Origin: DATBLE01 sp963734065
GTDB taxonomy: Bacteria; Actinomycetota; Thermoleophilia; Gaiellales; Gaiellaceae
NCBI GenBank assembly: GCA_963734065.1
Contig: CAVTFN010000007.1
Location: 186,001-250,000, forward strand
Length of the DNA: 64,000 nucleotides
Reading direction: 5' to 3'
The position numbers and the translations under genes were made by a program. Under the pieces are notes generated by a model. It ran no database searches. It was not told where the DNA came from and worked only from the letters and a program-made list of their open reading frames with translations. Positions within the stretch are counted from its first letter, which is position 1, and each line of letters starts with the position of its first letter. Of the stretch, positions 17,421 through 26,016 are shown piece after piece.

Positions 17421-18407
17421 CTAGACCGGCGCGGCGAACTCGGCGCGTTCGAACGCGATCACGTCGGCGAGGATCTCGTCCAGAGTTCGCTCCGGCGCCC
17501 AGCCGATCGCAGCCTCGATCTTCTCGATCGCAGGGACGCGGTGGAGCATGTCGTCGATGCCCAGGCCGTACACCTGCTCGTACGGGACGTAGACGAGCTC
17601 CGACCTGGACCCGGTCAGCTCGAGCATCCGCCGGGCGAGCTCGAGGATCGAGATCCAGTTGCGTGAGCCGACGTTGAAGATCTCCCCCGACGTCGAAGGC
17701 GTGTCCATCAGGCCCTGGAGCGCCCTGATCGTGTCCTGGACGTGGCAGAAGGTTCGTGTCTGGCTTCCGTCTCCGTGGACCTCGAGTGCCGCGCCGGCCA
17801 CGGCCGCCTGCGCGAAGCGGGCGACGACCATCCCGTACTGCCCGCTCTGGCGCGGCCCGACTGTGTTGAAGAGACGCGCGATCACGAAGTCGAGCCCGCG
17901 CTCCTGCCGATAGGCGAGCGCCAGATATTCGTCCATCGCCTTCGAGTCGGCGTACAACCAGCGCTTCTGCGTGGTCGGCCCGTAGACCCGCCTTGCGTCT
18001 TCGCGGAGCGGCTCCTCGGTCCGGTGGTCGCCGTACACCTCCGAGGTCGACGCGACCAGCACCCGCTTGCCGAACCGGGCGCAGTGGTCGAGCACGATCT
18101 CGGACCCTTCGAGGTTGGTGACGATCGTGTGGACCGGGCGCTCGACGATCAGGCGCGGACCGACAGCGGCGGCGAGGTGGTAGACGACGTCGCACTTGTT
18201 CACCAGCTCGTTGACGACCGCCGGCTTCAGCACGGAGTCGACGACGAGGTGGAACTCGCCGCGGGGCATCAGGTGCTCGATGTTGCGCATCGAGCCGGTG
18301 GAGAGGTCGTCGAGCGCGTAGACCTCCCAGCCGTCATCGAGCAGCCGTTCGCACAGATGCGAGCCGATGAAGCCGGCGCCGCCTGTGACGAGTGCCCGAC
18401 CTTTCAC
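17421..18407 (-). CDS. NAD-dependent nucleotide-sugar epimerase/decarboxylase-like SDR
   Basis: 328 residues from GTG 18407. Motifs: ALVTGGAGFIGSHLCERLLD (NAD site), VASTSEVYGDH, YADSKAMDEYLALAY (YxxxK), RLFNTVGPRQSGQYGMV, and SQTRTFCHVQDTIRAL. The RxFxxVxD pattern resembles UDP-xylose synthase/UDP-glucose 4-epimerase relatives. It probably supplies a UDP-sugar to the cluster. The start is fixed by the Rossmann motif and by TAGGCT eight bases upstream. The stop lies four bases from that of the converging sugar transferase. Confidence 0.85.
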   Translation of the reverse strand: MKGRALVTGGAGFIGSHLCERLLDDGWEVYALDDLSTGSMRNIEHLMPRGEFHLVVDSVLKPAVVNELVNKCDVVYHLAAAVGPRLIVERPVHTIVTNLEGSEIVLDHCARFGKRVLVASTSEVYGDHRTEEPLREDARRVYGPTTQKRWLYADSKAMDEYLALAYRQERGLDFVIARLFNTVGPRQSGQYGMVVARFAQAAVAGAALEVHGDGSQTRTFCHVQDTIRALQGLMDTPSTSGEIFNVGSRNWISILELARRMLELTGSRSELVYVPYEQVYGLGIDDMLHRVPAIEKIEAAIGWAPERTLDEILADVIAFERAEFAAPV

Positions 18408-18415
18408 GGCTGCCA

Positions 18416-18421
18416 AGCCTA
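18416..18421 (-). promoter_or_regulatory. -10-like TAGGCT, leaderless type
   Basis: TAGGCT on the minus strand ends eight bases before GTG 18407; no Shine-Dalgarno is present. Confidence 0.45.
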
Positions 18422-18548
18422 GCGGAGGCGGCGGGGGCTCCTCGGAAGGCTCCCGCCAGCTTTCTTCATTGTCGCCCAGGTGGCGGGCTACACCCGATCC
18501 GCCGGCGTGTCCCAGGTCAGCGGAACGGACACCGGTCCCCGTTGCCCC

Positions 18549-18577
18549 TTGACCCCATCCGGGGCCGTGCGTATTCT
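18549..18577 (+). promoter_or_regulatory. Promoter of the sulfate transport operon
   Basis: TTGACC (18549-18554), exactly 17 bases, TATTCT (18572-18577): one of the best sigma-70-type promoters in the window. The start of the spacer (CCATCCGGGG) resembles the TTGACCC-AT-CGGG palindrome upstream of the Rrf2 gene, so this may be a repressor site. A TCGAT direct repeat follows the -10 box (18577-18592). Confidence 0.7.
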
Positions 18578-18618
18578 CGATCAAGTCGATAGACAATCCT
18601 TGGAGATTAGGGAGTGCT

Positions 18619-19635
18619 ATGCATCGTATGAAGATTGTTTTGGGATCGATCGTCGTCGTCGCCGTGCTCGCGGCCAGTCTCACACTCGCCGGGGTAACCG
18701 GCGCGGCGACCAAGAGCAAGCAGGGAGTCACCCTCAACCTGGTCGCCTACTCGACTCCGAAGCCGGTGATGACCAAGCTGATCGCCGCGTACCAGCAGTC
18801 TCCGGCGGGTCAGGGCATCTCGTTCACAACCTCGTACGGCGGCTCGAGCGCGCAGGCGGCCGGCGTCGCGGCCGGTCAGCCCGCAGACGTCGTGATCCTC
18901 AGCACGGGGACGGACGTGAACCTGCTTGTCGACAAGGGCAAGGTCGATGCGAACTGGAGCAAGCAGAGCTACGGCGGCGTCGTCTGGAACTCGATCGTCG
19001 TCTTCGGGCTCCGGAACGGGAACCCCAAGCACATCCGGGCGTGGAGCGACCTGGTCAAGCCGGGCGTCGGCGTCCTGATCCCCAACCCGTTCACCGCCGG
19101 CATCGCCAAGTGGGACATCATGACCCCGTACGTGGCGCAGCGGCGCCTCGGCAAGAAGGAGCCACAGGCCCAGGCGTTCATCAAGACGCTCTTCCAGCAC
19201 GTCGTCTCGCAGGACTCCTCGGGGAGCAACGCCACCAACACCTTCCTCTCGGGCAAGGGCGACGTCCTGGTCACCTTCGAGAGCGAGGCGATCAACGGGA
19301 AGATCCCGTATGTGATCCCGCGCCAGACGATGCTGATCGACATCTACGGCGCCGTCATCAAGCAGAGCCAGCACAAGGACGAGGTGAACGCCTTCCTGCG
19401 CTTCCTGAAGTCGGCTCCTGCCCAGACGATCCTCGGCGACAACGGCTATCGCCCGGTGAACAAGCAGGTCTTCGCGCAGTTCGCCAAGAAGTTCCCGAAG
19501 CGTCCAGGGGAGACGACGGTCAACGACAAGCTCCTCGGGGGCTGGCGTGCCGTCGACAAGAAGTGGTTCGACCCGAGCAAGGGGATCATGGCGAGGATCG
19601 AGCGGGAGTTGGGAGTGTCGACCTCCGCTGGCTGA
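18619..19635 (+). CDS. cysP: Sulfate/thiosulfate ABC transporter substrate-binding protein
   Basis: 338 residues. Signal peptide MKIVLGSIVVVAVLAASLTL from residue 4, without a lipobox Cys. The mature protein has the Sbp/CysP pattern: NLVAYSTPKPVMTKLIAAYQ, SYGGSSAQAAGVAAGQPADV (anion-binding), KADVNWSK-type segment near 110, NPFTAGIAKWDIM, and FLSGKGDVLVTFESEAI. It binds the oxyanion outside the membrane and hands it to CysTW. ATG 18619 has AGGGAG four bases upstream; an ATG three codons later is the alternative. First gene of cysP-T-W-A. Confidence 0.9.
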   Translation: MHRMKIVLGSIVVVAVLAASLTLAGVTGAATKSKQGVTLNLVAYSTPKPVMTKLIAAYQQSPAGQGISFTTSYGGSSAQAAGVAAGQPADVVILSTGTDVNLLVDKGKVDANWSKQSYGGVVWNSIVVFGLRNGNPKHIRAWSDLVKPGVGVLIPNPFTAGIAKWDIMTPYVAQRRLGKKEPQAQAFIKTLFQHVVSQDSSGSNATNTFLSGKGDVLVTFESEAINGKIPYVIPRQTMLIDIYGAVIKQSQHKDEVNAFLRFLKSAPAQTILGDNGYRPVNKQVFAQFAKKFPKRPGETTVNDKLLGGWRAVDKKWFDPSKGIMARIERELGVSTSAG

Positions 19636-20500
19636 GATCGCCGCAGAGTCTCCCCGGTCTGCACCGGGGGGCACGACCGTTCGCCGCGACGAGAGGGCCT
19701 CCACGGCCCTCTCGTTCGGCTTCGTCACCACGTTTCTCTCCCTGGTCGTGGCGCTGCCGATCGCCGCGCTCGCGTGGAGGTCGACCCAGAAGGGCGGTGC
19801 GAACTTCTGGGACGTGATCTCCTCGCCCGAGGCGGTTGCCGCTCTCAAGCTGACCCTGGCGATGGCGGCGCTCGCCGCGCTGACGAACGCCGTGCTCGGC
19901 ACGGTCACGGCCTGGGTCCTCGTCCGGGACGACTTCCGCGGGAAGTCCATCCTGAACGCCGTCATCGACCTGCCGTTTGCGCTGCCGACGATCGTCGCCG
20001 GCCTCGTGCTCCTCGCGCTCTACGGGATCAAGACCCCGTTGAAGGTCGACGCCGGCGGGGTTCACTTCAAGGCCGACATCACCTTCACCCGGTGGGCGAT
20101 CTTCATGGCCCTGCTGTTCGTCACGCTCCCGTTCGTCATACGGACCGTGCAGCCGGTCCTGCACGAGCTCGACCGCGAGATGGAAGAGGCTGCGGCGTCG
20201 CTCGGCGCCGGCTCGTTCACGACATTTCGCCGGATCGTCCTTCCGAACATCCTCCCGGGGATCCTCTCCGGCCTGACGATGGCGTTCGCCCGGGCCTGCG
20301 GGGAGGTGGGATCGGTGGTGCTGATCACGGGCAACCTTCCGTTCAAGACCGAGGTCGCCTCCGTGTTCGTCCTCCAGCGTTCTGCCAGCGACCCGATCGG
20401 CGCCGCGGCCGTCTCGGTCGTGCTGCTGACGATCTCCTTCTCCGTCCTGCTCGTGATCGGCGGGCTACGGCGCTGGGCCACGAGGCACGAGCGTGCGTAA
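19547..20500 (+). CDS. cysT: Sulfate ABC transporter permease CysT
   Basis: Permease with about six membrane segments, beginning LSFGFVTTFLSLVVALPIAA, and the EAA loop MEEAAASLGAGSFTTFRRIV contacting the ATPase. The start is uncertain. The only ordinary start codon before the first membrane segment is GTG 19547, which would overlap cysP by 89 bases and add ~40 unusual residues. A CTG at 19628, eight bases before the cysP stop and with GGGAG upstream, is an attractive alternative. It overlaps cysW by eight bases. Confidence 0.85.
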   Translation: MPSTRSGSTRARGSWRGSSGSWECRPPLAEIAAESPRSAPGGTTVRRDERASTALSFGFVTTFLSLVVALPIAALAWRSTQKGGANFWDVISSPEAVAALKLTLAMAALAALTNAVLGTVTAWVLVRDDFRGKSILNAVIDLPFALPTIVAGLVLLALYGIKTPLKVDAGGVHFKADITFTRWAIFMALLFVTLPFVIRTVQPVLHELDREMEEAAASLGAGSFTTFRRIVLPNILPGILSGLTMAFARACGEVGSVVLITGNLPFKTEVASVFVLQRSASDPIGAAAVSVVLLTISFSVLLVIGGLRRWATRHERA

Positions 20501-21284
20501 GTACCTTCCCCGCGGCATCGTCTTCCTCTATCTGCTCGTGATCCTGCTCGGGCCTCTCGTGATGATGATCTATCGGACGTTCGAGGATCTCGGCGCGGCC
20601 TGGGGCGCGATCACCGAGCACAACACGCTCCTCGCCTTCAAGCTCACCCTGATCGTCGCCGCGATCGCGGTGCCGGTAAACACGGTGTTCGGGATCGTCT
20701 TCGCGCTGCTGATCGTCCGCGGGAACGTCCCCGGGAAAGGCCTCCTGAACGCGTTCGTCGACCTGCCGCTCGCGCTGTCACCGGTCGTCGTCGGCCTGTC
20801 GATCGTGATGCTGTACGGCACGGACGGCTGGTTCCACTGGCTGCCGGACCACGGTGTCCAGGTTCTCTTCTCGTGGCCCGCGATCGTGATCGCGACGCTC
20901 TTCGTCTCGCTCCCGTTCGTCGCGCGGGAGGTGGTGCCGACGCTTCGCGAGATCGGCGATGAGCAGGAACAGGCTGCGCACACACTCGGTGCGTCGGGCT
21001 GGCAGACGTTCTGGCGAGTCACCCTGCCGTCGATCCGCTGGGCAGTGATCTACGGCGTCGTCCTGACGACTGCGCGGTGCCTGGGCGAGTTCGGCGCGGT
21101 GGCGATCGTCTCGGGGAACATCGACGGGAAGACCCAGACTGCGACGCTCCGCGTGGAGGACGCCTACCAGTTCGCATACGGGAACTACGCGCCGGCGTAC
21201 GGGATCTCACTCGTCCTCGCCGTCATGGCGATCATCGTCCTGTTCACCATGATGCTCGTGAAGCCAAGAGAGGAAGCGACCTGA
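20493..21284 (+). CDS. cysW: Sulfate ABC transporter permease CysW
   Basis: 263 residues with about six membrane segments, beginning GIVFLYLLVILLGPLVMMIY. The permease EAA signature is EQEQAAHTLGASGWQTFWRV. The sequence GEFGAVAIVSGNIDGKTQTA is typical of CysW. It pairs with CysT to form the channel. GTG 20493 overlaps the cysT end; its TGA overlaps the cysA ATG (TGATG), so expression is coupled. Confidence 0.9.
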   Translation: MRKYLPRGIVFLYLLVILLGPLVMMIYRTFEDLGAAWGAITEHNTLLAFKLTLIVAAIAVPVNTVFGIVFALLIVRGNVPGKGLLNAFVDLPLALSPVVVGLSIVMLYGTDGWFHWLPDHGVQVLFSWPAIVIATLFVSLPFVAREVVPTLREIGDEQEQAAHTLGASGWQTFWRVTLPSIRWAVIYGVVLTTARCLGEFGAVAIVSGNIDGKTQTATLRVEDAYQFAYGNYAPAYGISLVLAVMAIIVLFTMMLVKPREEAT

Positions 21285-22240
21285 TGTCGATCTCCGTCCA
21301 GAACATCTCCAAGCGGTTCGGCGACTTCGTCGCGCTCGACGACGTGTCGCTCGAGGTGCCGACCGGCTCGCTGGTCGCGCTGCTCGGGCCGAGCGGCAGC
21401 GGCAAGTCCACGCTGCTCCGCATCATCGCCGGGCTCGAGCAAGGGGACACCGGCACGATCAGCATCGCCGACGAGGACGTCACGGCGACGGCGCCCCAGA
21501 AGCGGGGGATCGGGTTCGTCTTCCAGCACTACGCGGCCTTCAAGCACATGACCGTCCACGACAACATCGCGTTCGGCCTGACCATCCGTCGACGTCCCAG
21601 GGCCGAGATCCGCGAGCGAGTTGCGCAACTGCTCGAACTGGTGCAGCTCGAAGGACTCGCCAAGCGCTACCCGTCGCAGCTCTCCGGCGGCCAGCGCCAG
21701 CGGATGGGGCTGGCCCGCGCGCTCGCGGTCGACCCGAAGGTGCTGCTGCTCGACGAGCCCTTCGGGGCGCTCGACGCACGCGTCCGCAAGGAGCTGCGGG
21801 TCTGGCTCCGGCGCCTCCACGACGAGACGCACACGACCACCGTGATCGTCACACACGACCAGGAGGAGGCGATGGAGGTGGCCGAGACGGTCGCGGTGAT
21901 GAATCACGGGCGGATCGAGCAGGTCGCCGGCCCGATCGAGCTGTACGAACGGCCCGCGAACGAGTTCGTCATGGGGTTCGTCGGCGCCGTCAACCGGCTC
22001 GGCGACGCCTTCGTCCGCCCGCACGACCTCGAGGTCACCCTCGAGCCCAACGGGTCGACGAAGGAGGCGATGATCGTGCGCCTCGTCAACCTCGGCTTCG
22101 ACGTGCGCCTCGAGCTCGTGCGCGACGACGGCGAGCAGCTCGCCGCGCAGATGACCCGGGAGCAGGCCGAGGCGCTCGAGCTCGGCCCGGGTCAGATCGT
22201 CTACGTCAGGCCGACGCGGCAGACGACGTTCGCGCCCTGA
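21284..22240 (+). CDS. cysA: Sulfate ABC transporter ATP-binding protein CysA
   Basis: 318 residues. Walker A GPSGSGKST near residue 36, Q-loop FVFQHYAAFKHMT, signature LSGGQRQRMGLARAL, Walker B VLLLDEPFGALDA and the switch VTHDQEEAMEVAE. The C-terminal ~80 residues are the TOBE-type regulatory extension (RPHDLEVTLEPNG). It energises CysTW. Its TGA lies back to back with the TGA of the converging Rrf2 gene, the two forming the centre of a CCCTGATCAGGG palindrome at 22235-22246. Confidence 0.92.
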   Translation: MSISVQNISKRFGDFVALDDVSLEVPTGSLVALLGPSGSGKSTLLRIIAGLEQGDTGTISIADEDVTATAPQKRGIGFVFQHYAAFKHMTVHDNIAFGLTIRRRPRAEIRERVAQLLELVQLEGLAKRYPSQLSGGQRQRMGLARALAVDPKVLLLDEPFGALDARVRKELRVWLRRLHDETHTTTVIVTHDQEEAMEVAETVAVMNHGRIEQVAGPIELYERPANEFVMGFVGAVNRLGDAFVRPHDLEVTLEPNGSTKEAMIVRLVNLGFDVRLELVRDDGEQLAAQMTREQAEALELGPGQIVYVRPTRQTTFAP

Positions 22241-22702
22241 TCAGGGGTGCGGTGCCCAGGCTTCCGGGTCGGCGACGAGGTCGCGGACCACGGCCGGGAG
22301 CCCGCCGGAGGCGACGTCCGCCAGCGTCACCGCCTCGAGGACCGAGCGGAGGCTCGCCCGCACGGCGATCCAGACGTCCTTGAGGGGCTCGGCGGCGCCC
22401 TGGTAGGTGATCGAGTCGGGACGCACGCCCCGGACGTTGGCCAGCGGCCCCTCGACCGCGCGGATGACCTCGGCGAGCGTGATCTCGGACGCGGGCCGTG
22501 CCAGCCAGTAGCCGCCCTCCGCGCCGCGCTGGCTGCGCACGAGCCCGGCGTGCCTCAGGTCGCCGAGGATGTTCTCCAGGAACTTGACCGGAACCTCCTG
22601 GGCCTGGGCGATCCGCTCGCCCTTGACGTGGCCCTCGCCCTCGGCGGCCGCGAGCTCGATGCACGCCCGCAGCGCGTAGTCGGCCTTGGCTGAGACTCGC
22701 AC
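22241..22702 (-). CDS. Rrf2-family transcriptional regulator (CymR-like candidate)
   Basis: 153 residues from GTG 22702 (RVSAKADYALRACIELAAAE, the usual Rrf2 beginning). A winged helix follows (IAQAQEVPVKFLENILGDLR, LVRSQRGAEGGYWLARPASE). The three-Cys cluster that holds [2Fe-2S] in IscR is absent; only one Cys is seen, near residue 11. Cluster-less Rrf2 proteins include CymR, the sulfur regulator of Bacillus. Convergence with the cys operon makes control of sulfate uptake a reasonable inference. The palindrome 35 bases upstream (22737-22752) may be its operator. Confidence 0.85.
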   Translation of the reverse strand: MRVSAKADYALRACIELAAAEGEGHVKGERIAQAQEVPVKFLENILGDLRHAGLVRSQRGAEGGYWLARPASEITLAEVIRAVEGPLANVRGVRPDSITYQGAAEPLKDVWIAVRASLRSVLEAVTLADVASGGLPAVVRDLVADPEAWAPHP

Positions 22703-22736
22703 GGCCTGATTCTGACCGAAGCGCCCTTGTCGAAAT

Positions 22737-22752
22737 TGACCCATGCGGGTCA
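22737..22752. promoter_or_regulatory. Perfect TGACCC-ATGC-GGGTCA palindrome, candidate Rrf2 operator
   Basis: Two exact 6-base arms around 4 bases, in the 101-base divergent gap between the Rrf2 gene and clpC. It would lie near the -35 region of the Rrf2 gene. The cys promoter contains a related string (TTGACCCCATCCGGGG, 18549-18564). Confidence 0.5.
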
Positions 22753-22785
22753 GCCCGCCGCCCCTGGCCAGTCGCACCCCTTGGG

Positions 22786-22791
22786 TACAAT
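22786..22791 (+). promoter_or_regulatory. -10-like TACAAT of clpC
   Basis: TACAAT ends 12 bases before GTG 22804, so the transcript would start only about five bases before the start codon. No Shine-Dalgarno is visible and the -35 region is poor. Confidence 0.5.
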
Positions 22792-22803
22792 GCCGTTCCA
22801 CCA

Positions 22804-25332
22804 GTGTTCGAACGGTTCACAGAGAGAGCGCGTCAGGTCGTAGTCCTCGCCCAGGACGAGGCCCGTGCGCTCAAGCACAACTACATCGGCACCGAGCACA
22901 TCCTGCTCGGGCTCCTCCGCGAGGAGGAGGGCCTCGCCGCGCGCGTGCTCGAGTCGCTGGACATCACGGTCGAGGAGGTGCGCGCGCAGGTGGCGCGGAT
23001 CGTCGGCCAGGGCGACGAGGTCACGACGGGCCAGATCCCGTTCACGCCGCGCGCGAAGAAGGTGCTGGAGCTGGCGCTGCGCGAGGCGCTCAGCCTCGGC
23101 CACAACTACATCGGCACCGAGCACATCCTGCTCGGGCTCGTCCGCGAGAACGAGGGCGTCGCCGCGCGGATCCTGCTCGACTTCGACGCCGACGCCGAGA
23201 AGATCCGCAACGAGATCATCCGCATGCTGTCCGGCCCCGGCCGCCGCCAGGGCGGGTCCCCCGGCGGCAGCGCCGAGAAGTCGAAGAGCTCGAAGCTGCT
23301 CGACCAGTTCGGCCGCAACTTCACCAAGCAGGCCGCCGAGGGCAAGCTCGACCCCGTCGTCGGCCGCCAGACCGAGATCGAGCGGATCATGCAGATCCTC
23401 TCACGCCGCCAGAAGAACAACCCGGTGCTGATCGGCGAGCCCGGCGTCGGCAAGACGGCGATCGTCGAGGGTCTCGCCCAGCGGATCGGCTCCAACCAGG
23501 TGCCGGAGCTGCTGAAGGGCAAGCAGATCTACAGCCTCGACCTGGCCGCGCTGGTCGCCGGCTCGAAGTACCGCGGCGAGTTCGAGGAGCGCCTCAAGAA
23601 GGTGATGAAGGAGATCCAGCAGCGGGGCGACATCATCCTGTTCATCGACGAGCTCCACAATCTCGTCGGCGCGGGCGCGGCCGAGGGCGCGATCGACGCG
23701 GCAAGCATCCTGAAGCCGGCGCTGGCCCGCGGCGAGCTGCAGACGATCGGCGCGACGACGCTCGACGAGTACCGCAAGTACCTCGAGCGCGACGCCGCGC
23801 TGGAGCGGCGCTTCCAGCAGGTGCGCGTCGAGGAGCCGTCGGTCGACGATACCGTCCAGATCCTGCGCGGCCTGCGCGACCGCTACGAGGCGCACCACCG
23901 CTGCAAGATCACCGACGAGGCTCTGCATGCTGCGGCTGCTCTCGCAGACCGATACATCCAGGACCGGCACCTGCCCGACAAGGCGATCGACCTCGTCGAC
24001 GAGGCCGCCTCGCGCATGCGGATCAAGACGATGACCGCTCCGCCGCGCTACCGCGAGCTCGAGGAGGAGATCGAGAAGGTCCGCAAGGACAAGGAAGACG
24101 CGATCGAGAACCAGGAGTTCGAGAAGGCCGCGTCTCTTCGCGACAAGGAGCGGAAACTCTCGCAGAAGAAGCGCGAGCTCGAGGAGTCCTGGCGCGACGA
24201 GGAGAACGAGCAGCAGCCGGAGATCGGCGAGGAGGAGATCGCCGACATCGTCTCGATGTGGACGGGCATCCCGGTCTTCAAGCTGACCGAGGCCGAGACC
24301 CAGAAGCTGATCCGCATGGAGGACGAGCTGCACAAGCGCGTGATCGGCCAGCACGAGGCGATCGTCGCCGTGTCGAAGTCGATCCGCCGTGCGCGCGCCG
24401 GGATCAAGGATCCGAAGCGTCCGACCGGCTCGTTCATCTTCCTCGGGCCCTCGGGCGTGGGGAAGACCGAGCTCGCCCGCACCCTCGCGGAGTTCCTGTT
24501 CGGCGACGAGGACGCGCTGATCCAGGTCGACATGTCCGAGTACATGGAGAAGCACTCGGTCTCGCGGCTCGTCGGCTCTCCGCCCGGCTACATCGGCTAC
24601 GACGAGGGCGGCCAGCTGACCGAGGCGGTGCGCCGCAAGCCGTACTCGGTGGTCCTCCTCGACGAGATCGAGAAGGCCCACCCGGACGTCTTCAACATCC
24701 TCCTGCAGATCCTCGAGGACGGGAAGCTGACCGATGCCCAGGGGCGCAAGGTCGACTTCCGCAACACGATCGTGATCATGACCTCGAACATCGGCGCGAG
24801 CTCGATCTCGAAGAACCAGACGCTCGGCTTCTCGATCGGCGACGAGAGCGGGCTCTCCTACGACGACATGAAGGACCGCGTGATGGGCGAGCTGAAGAAG
24901 GTCTTCCGCCCCGAGCTCCTGAACCGGATCGACGAGGTGATCGTCTTCCACAAGCTCTCCAAGGAGGAGATCAAGACGATCGTCGACCTGCTGCTCAAGC
25001 GTCTGCGCGAGCAGATGGCGCTCCACGAGGCCTCGATCGAGCTGACCGACGACGCCAAGGAGATGCTCGTCGAGAAGGGCTACGACCCGGCGATGGGCGC
25101 CCGGCCGCTGCGCCGCGCGATCCAGCGCCACATCGAGGATCCGCTCGCCGACTTCGTCCTCGGCGCAGAGCTCACGCCCGGCTCGACGATCATGGTCGAC
25201 CGCAAGGGCGAAGAAGAGGTTGACATCACGATCATCCCGGGCGAGAAGCGCGAGCCGGTCGCGGTTCCCGCCGGCGACGCGTCCGAGCCCGAAGGCTCGA
25301 TCGACGAGCCGTCCGATCGCTCGGACGACTAG
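22804..25332 (+). CDS. clpC: ATP-dependent Clp protease ATPase subunit ClpC
   Basis: 842 residues, full length. Two Clp-N repeats (each with HNYIGTEHILLGL) occupy about residues 1-145. AAA module 1 has Walker A GEPGVGKT near 211 and Walker B ILFIDELHN. A UVR/M-domain coiled region (ENQEFEKAASLRDKERKL) is near 432. AAA module 2 has Walker A GPSGVGKT near 548, then the ClpB D2-small domain. It unfolds substrates for the ClpP peptidase, which is not in the window. The acidic C-terminal tail ends in Asp-Asp. Start GTG with a near-leaderless promoter. Confidence 0.95.
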   Translation: MFERFTERARQVVVLAQDEARALKHNYIGTEHILLGLLREEEGLAARVLESLDITVEEVRAQVARIVGQGDEVTTGQIPFTPRAKKVLELALREALSLGHNYIGTEHILLGLVRENEGVAARILLDFDADAEKIRNEIIRMLSGPGRRQGGSPGGSAEKSKSSKLLDQFGRNFTKQAAEGKLDPVVGRQTEIERIMQILSRRQKNNPVLIGEPGVGKTAIVEGLAQRIGSNQVPELLKGKQIYSLDLAALVAGSKYRGEFEERLKKVMKEIQQRGDIILFIDELHNLVGAGAAEGAIDAASILKPALARGELQTIGATTLDEYRKYLERDAALERRFQQVRVEEPSVDDTVQILRGLRDRYEAHHRCKITDEALHAAAALADRYIQDRHLPDKAIDLVDEAASRMRIKTMTAPPRYRELEEEIEKVRKDKEDAIENQEFEKAASLRDKERKLSQKKRELEESWRDEENEQQPEIGEEEIADIVSMWTGIPVFKLTEAETQKLIRMEDELHKRVIGQHEAIVAVSKSIRRARAGIKDPKRPTGSFIFLGPSGVGKTELARTLAEFLFGDEDALIQVDMSEYMEKHSVSRLVGSPPGYIGYDEGGQLTEAVRRKPYSVVLLDEIEKAHPDVFNILLQILEDGKLTDAQGRKVDFRNTIVIMTSNIGASSISKNQTLGFSIGDESGLSYDDMKDRVMGELKKVFRPELLNRIDEVIVFHKLSKEEIKTIVDLLLKRLREQMALHEASIELTDDAKEMLVEKGYDPAMGARPLRRAIQRHIEDPLADFVLGAELTPGSTIMVDRKGEEEVDITIIPGEKREPVAVPAGDASEPEGSIDEPSDRSDD

Positions 25333-25414
25333 CTCCTGCGCGCAGCCGGCACGTTACGCGGCACGACCTGCGGGTAAGCGCTCTTCTCGACATCGAACCA
25401 CGAGAGGAGCAGGG

Positions 25415-25912
25415 ATGGCTGAGTTGACCGTGTTGGAGAGCAAGCTCGGCGAGGTGATGGGCCTCGCGATGGCTGCGCAGGGGGCGACCGAGAAGATCGC
25501 GAAGCTCGTCGAGGAGGAGGGCGACGACGAGCTCCTGCGTACGCTCGAACGGATGCGCAAGGAGGCGACCGAGACGGAGGAGCGCTGTGTCGACCGCGCC
25601 GAGGAGTTCGACGGGAAGAAGACGGCGATCGTCGACAAGGCCCGCGAGGTCAAGCGCGAGGCGACCGAGATGATGCGGACGTATCTGGGCGACGACGCCG
25701 ATGCGCTCGACGGCTTCGAGTTCCTGACCATGGCCGAAGCGGGCGAGGCGGGGCACTGGTCGATCGTCGAGGTGATGTCCCAGCGCGCGCGGGACGCCCG
25801 CACGTCGACCCTGGCCGCCTGGGCGAAGCCGATCCAGGAGCGTCACTTCCAGGAGGCGAAGGCCGGCTCGCTCGCGCTCGCGAAGAACCAGGATCCGAAC
25901 GCGCCCGAGTAG
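25415..25912 (+). CDS. Helical protein of unknown function, 165 aa
   Basis: No named family recognised. ATG 25415 has GAGGAGCAGGG just upstream, so initiation should be strong. The protein is charged and helical, with heptad-like stretches (KIAKLVEEEGDDELLRTLER, RMRKEATETEERCVDRAEEF) and a second half containing FEFLTMAEAGEAGHWSIVEV and RHFQEAKAGSLALAKNQDP. The layout recalls ferritin-like or YciE-type four-helix proteins. The metal ligands are not obvious, so that is only a guess. It sits between clpC and radA on the same strand, followed by a strong palindrome. Confidence 0.7.
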   Translation: MAELTVLESKLGEVMGLAMAAQGATEKIAKLVEEEGDDELLRTLERMRKEATETEERCVDRAEEFDGKKTAIVDKAREVKREATEMMRTYLGDDADALDGFEFLTMAEAGEAGHWSIVEVMSQRARDARTSTLAAWAKPIQERHFQEAKAGSLALAKNQDPNAPE

Positions 25913-25930
25913 GTCCGAAGCGTTTCTCTA

Positions 25931-25957
25931 GGGTCAGACCCCGCAGGGGTCTGACCC
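25931..25957. repeat. Palindromic intergenic repeat, GGGTCAGACCCC type
   Basis: GGGTCAGACCCC and GGGGTCTGACCC are perfect 12-base arms around GCA. The element lies 18 bases after the stop of the 165-aa gene. It has no T-run but could act as a terminator or REP-like element. A second copy of the family is at 49181-49207. Confidence 0.75.
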
Positions 25958-26004
25958 TGCAGGCTCGTTTCAGAATCGTCACGAAGCCCGTCGGGACCGC
26001 TCCG

Positions 26005-26010
26005 TAGACT
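26005..26010 (+). promoter_or_regulatory. -10-like TAGACT, leaderless type
   Basis: TAGACT ends six bases before GTG 26017 of radA; no Shine-Dalgarno is present. Confidence 0.5.
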
Positions 26011-26016
26011 GGCTTC

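Noticed and set aside
21185..22024. Long open frames opposite cysA, clpC, radA and other genes
   Set aside because: High-GC codon bias leaves the complementary frames open; they show Arg/Ala/Gly-rich translations with no motifs.
22736..22791. TTGACC at 22736 as the -35 partner of TACAAT at 22786
   Set aside because: The gap is 44 bases, far beyond the usual 16-19; TTGACC is part of the palindrome instead.
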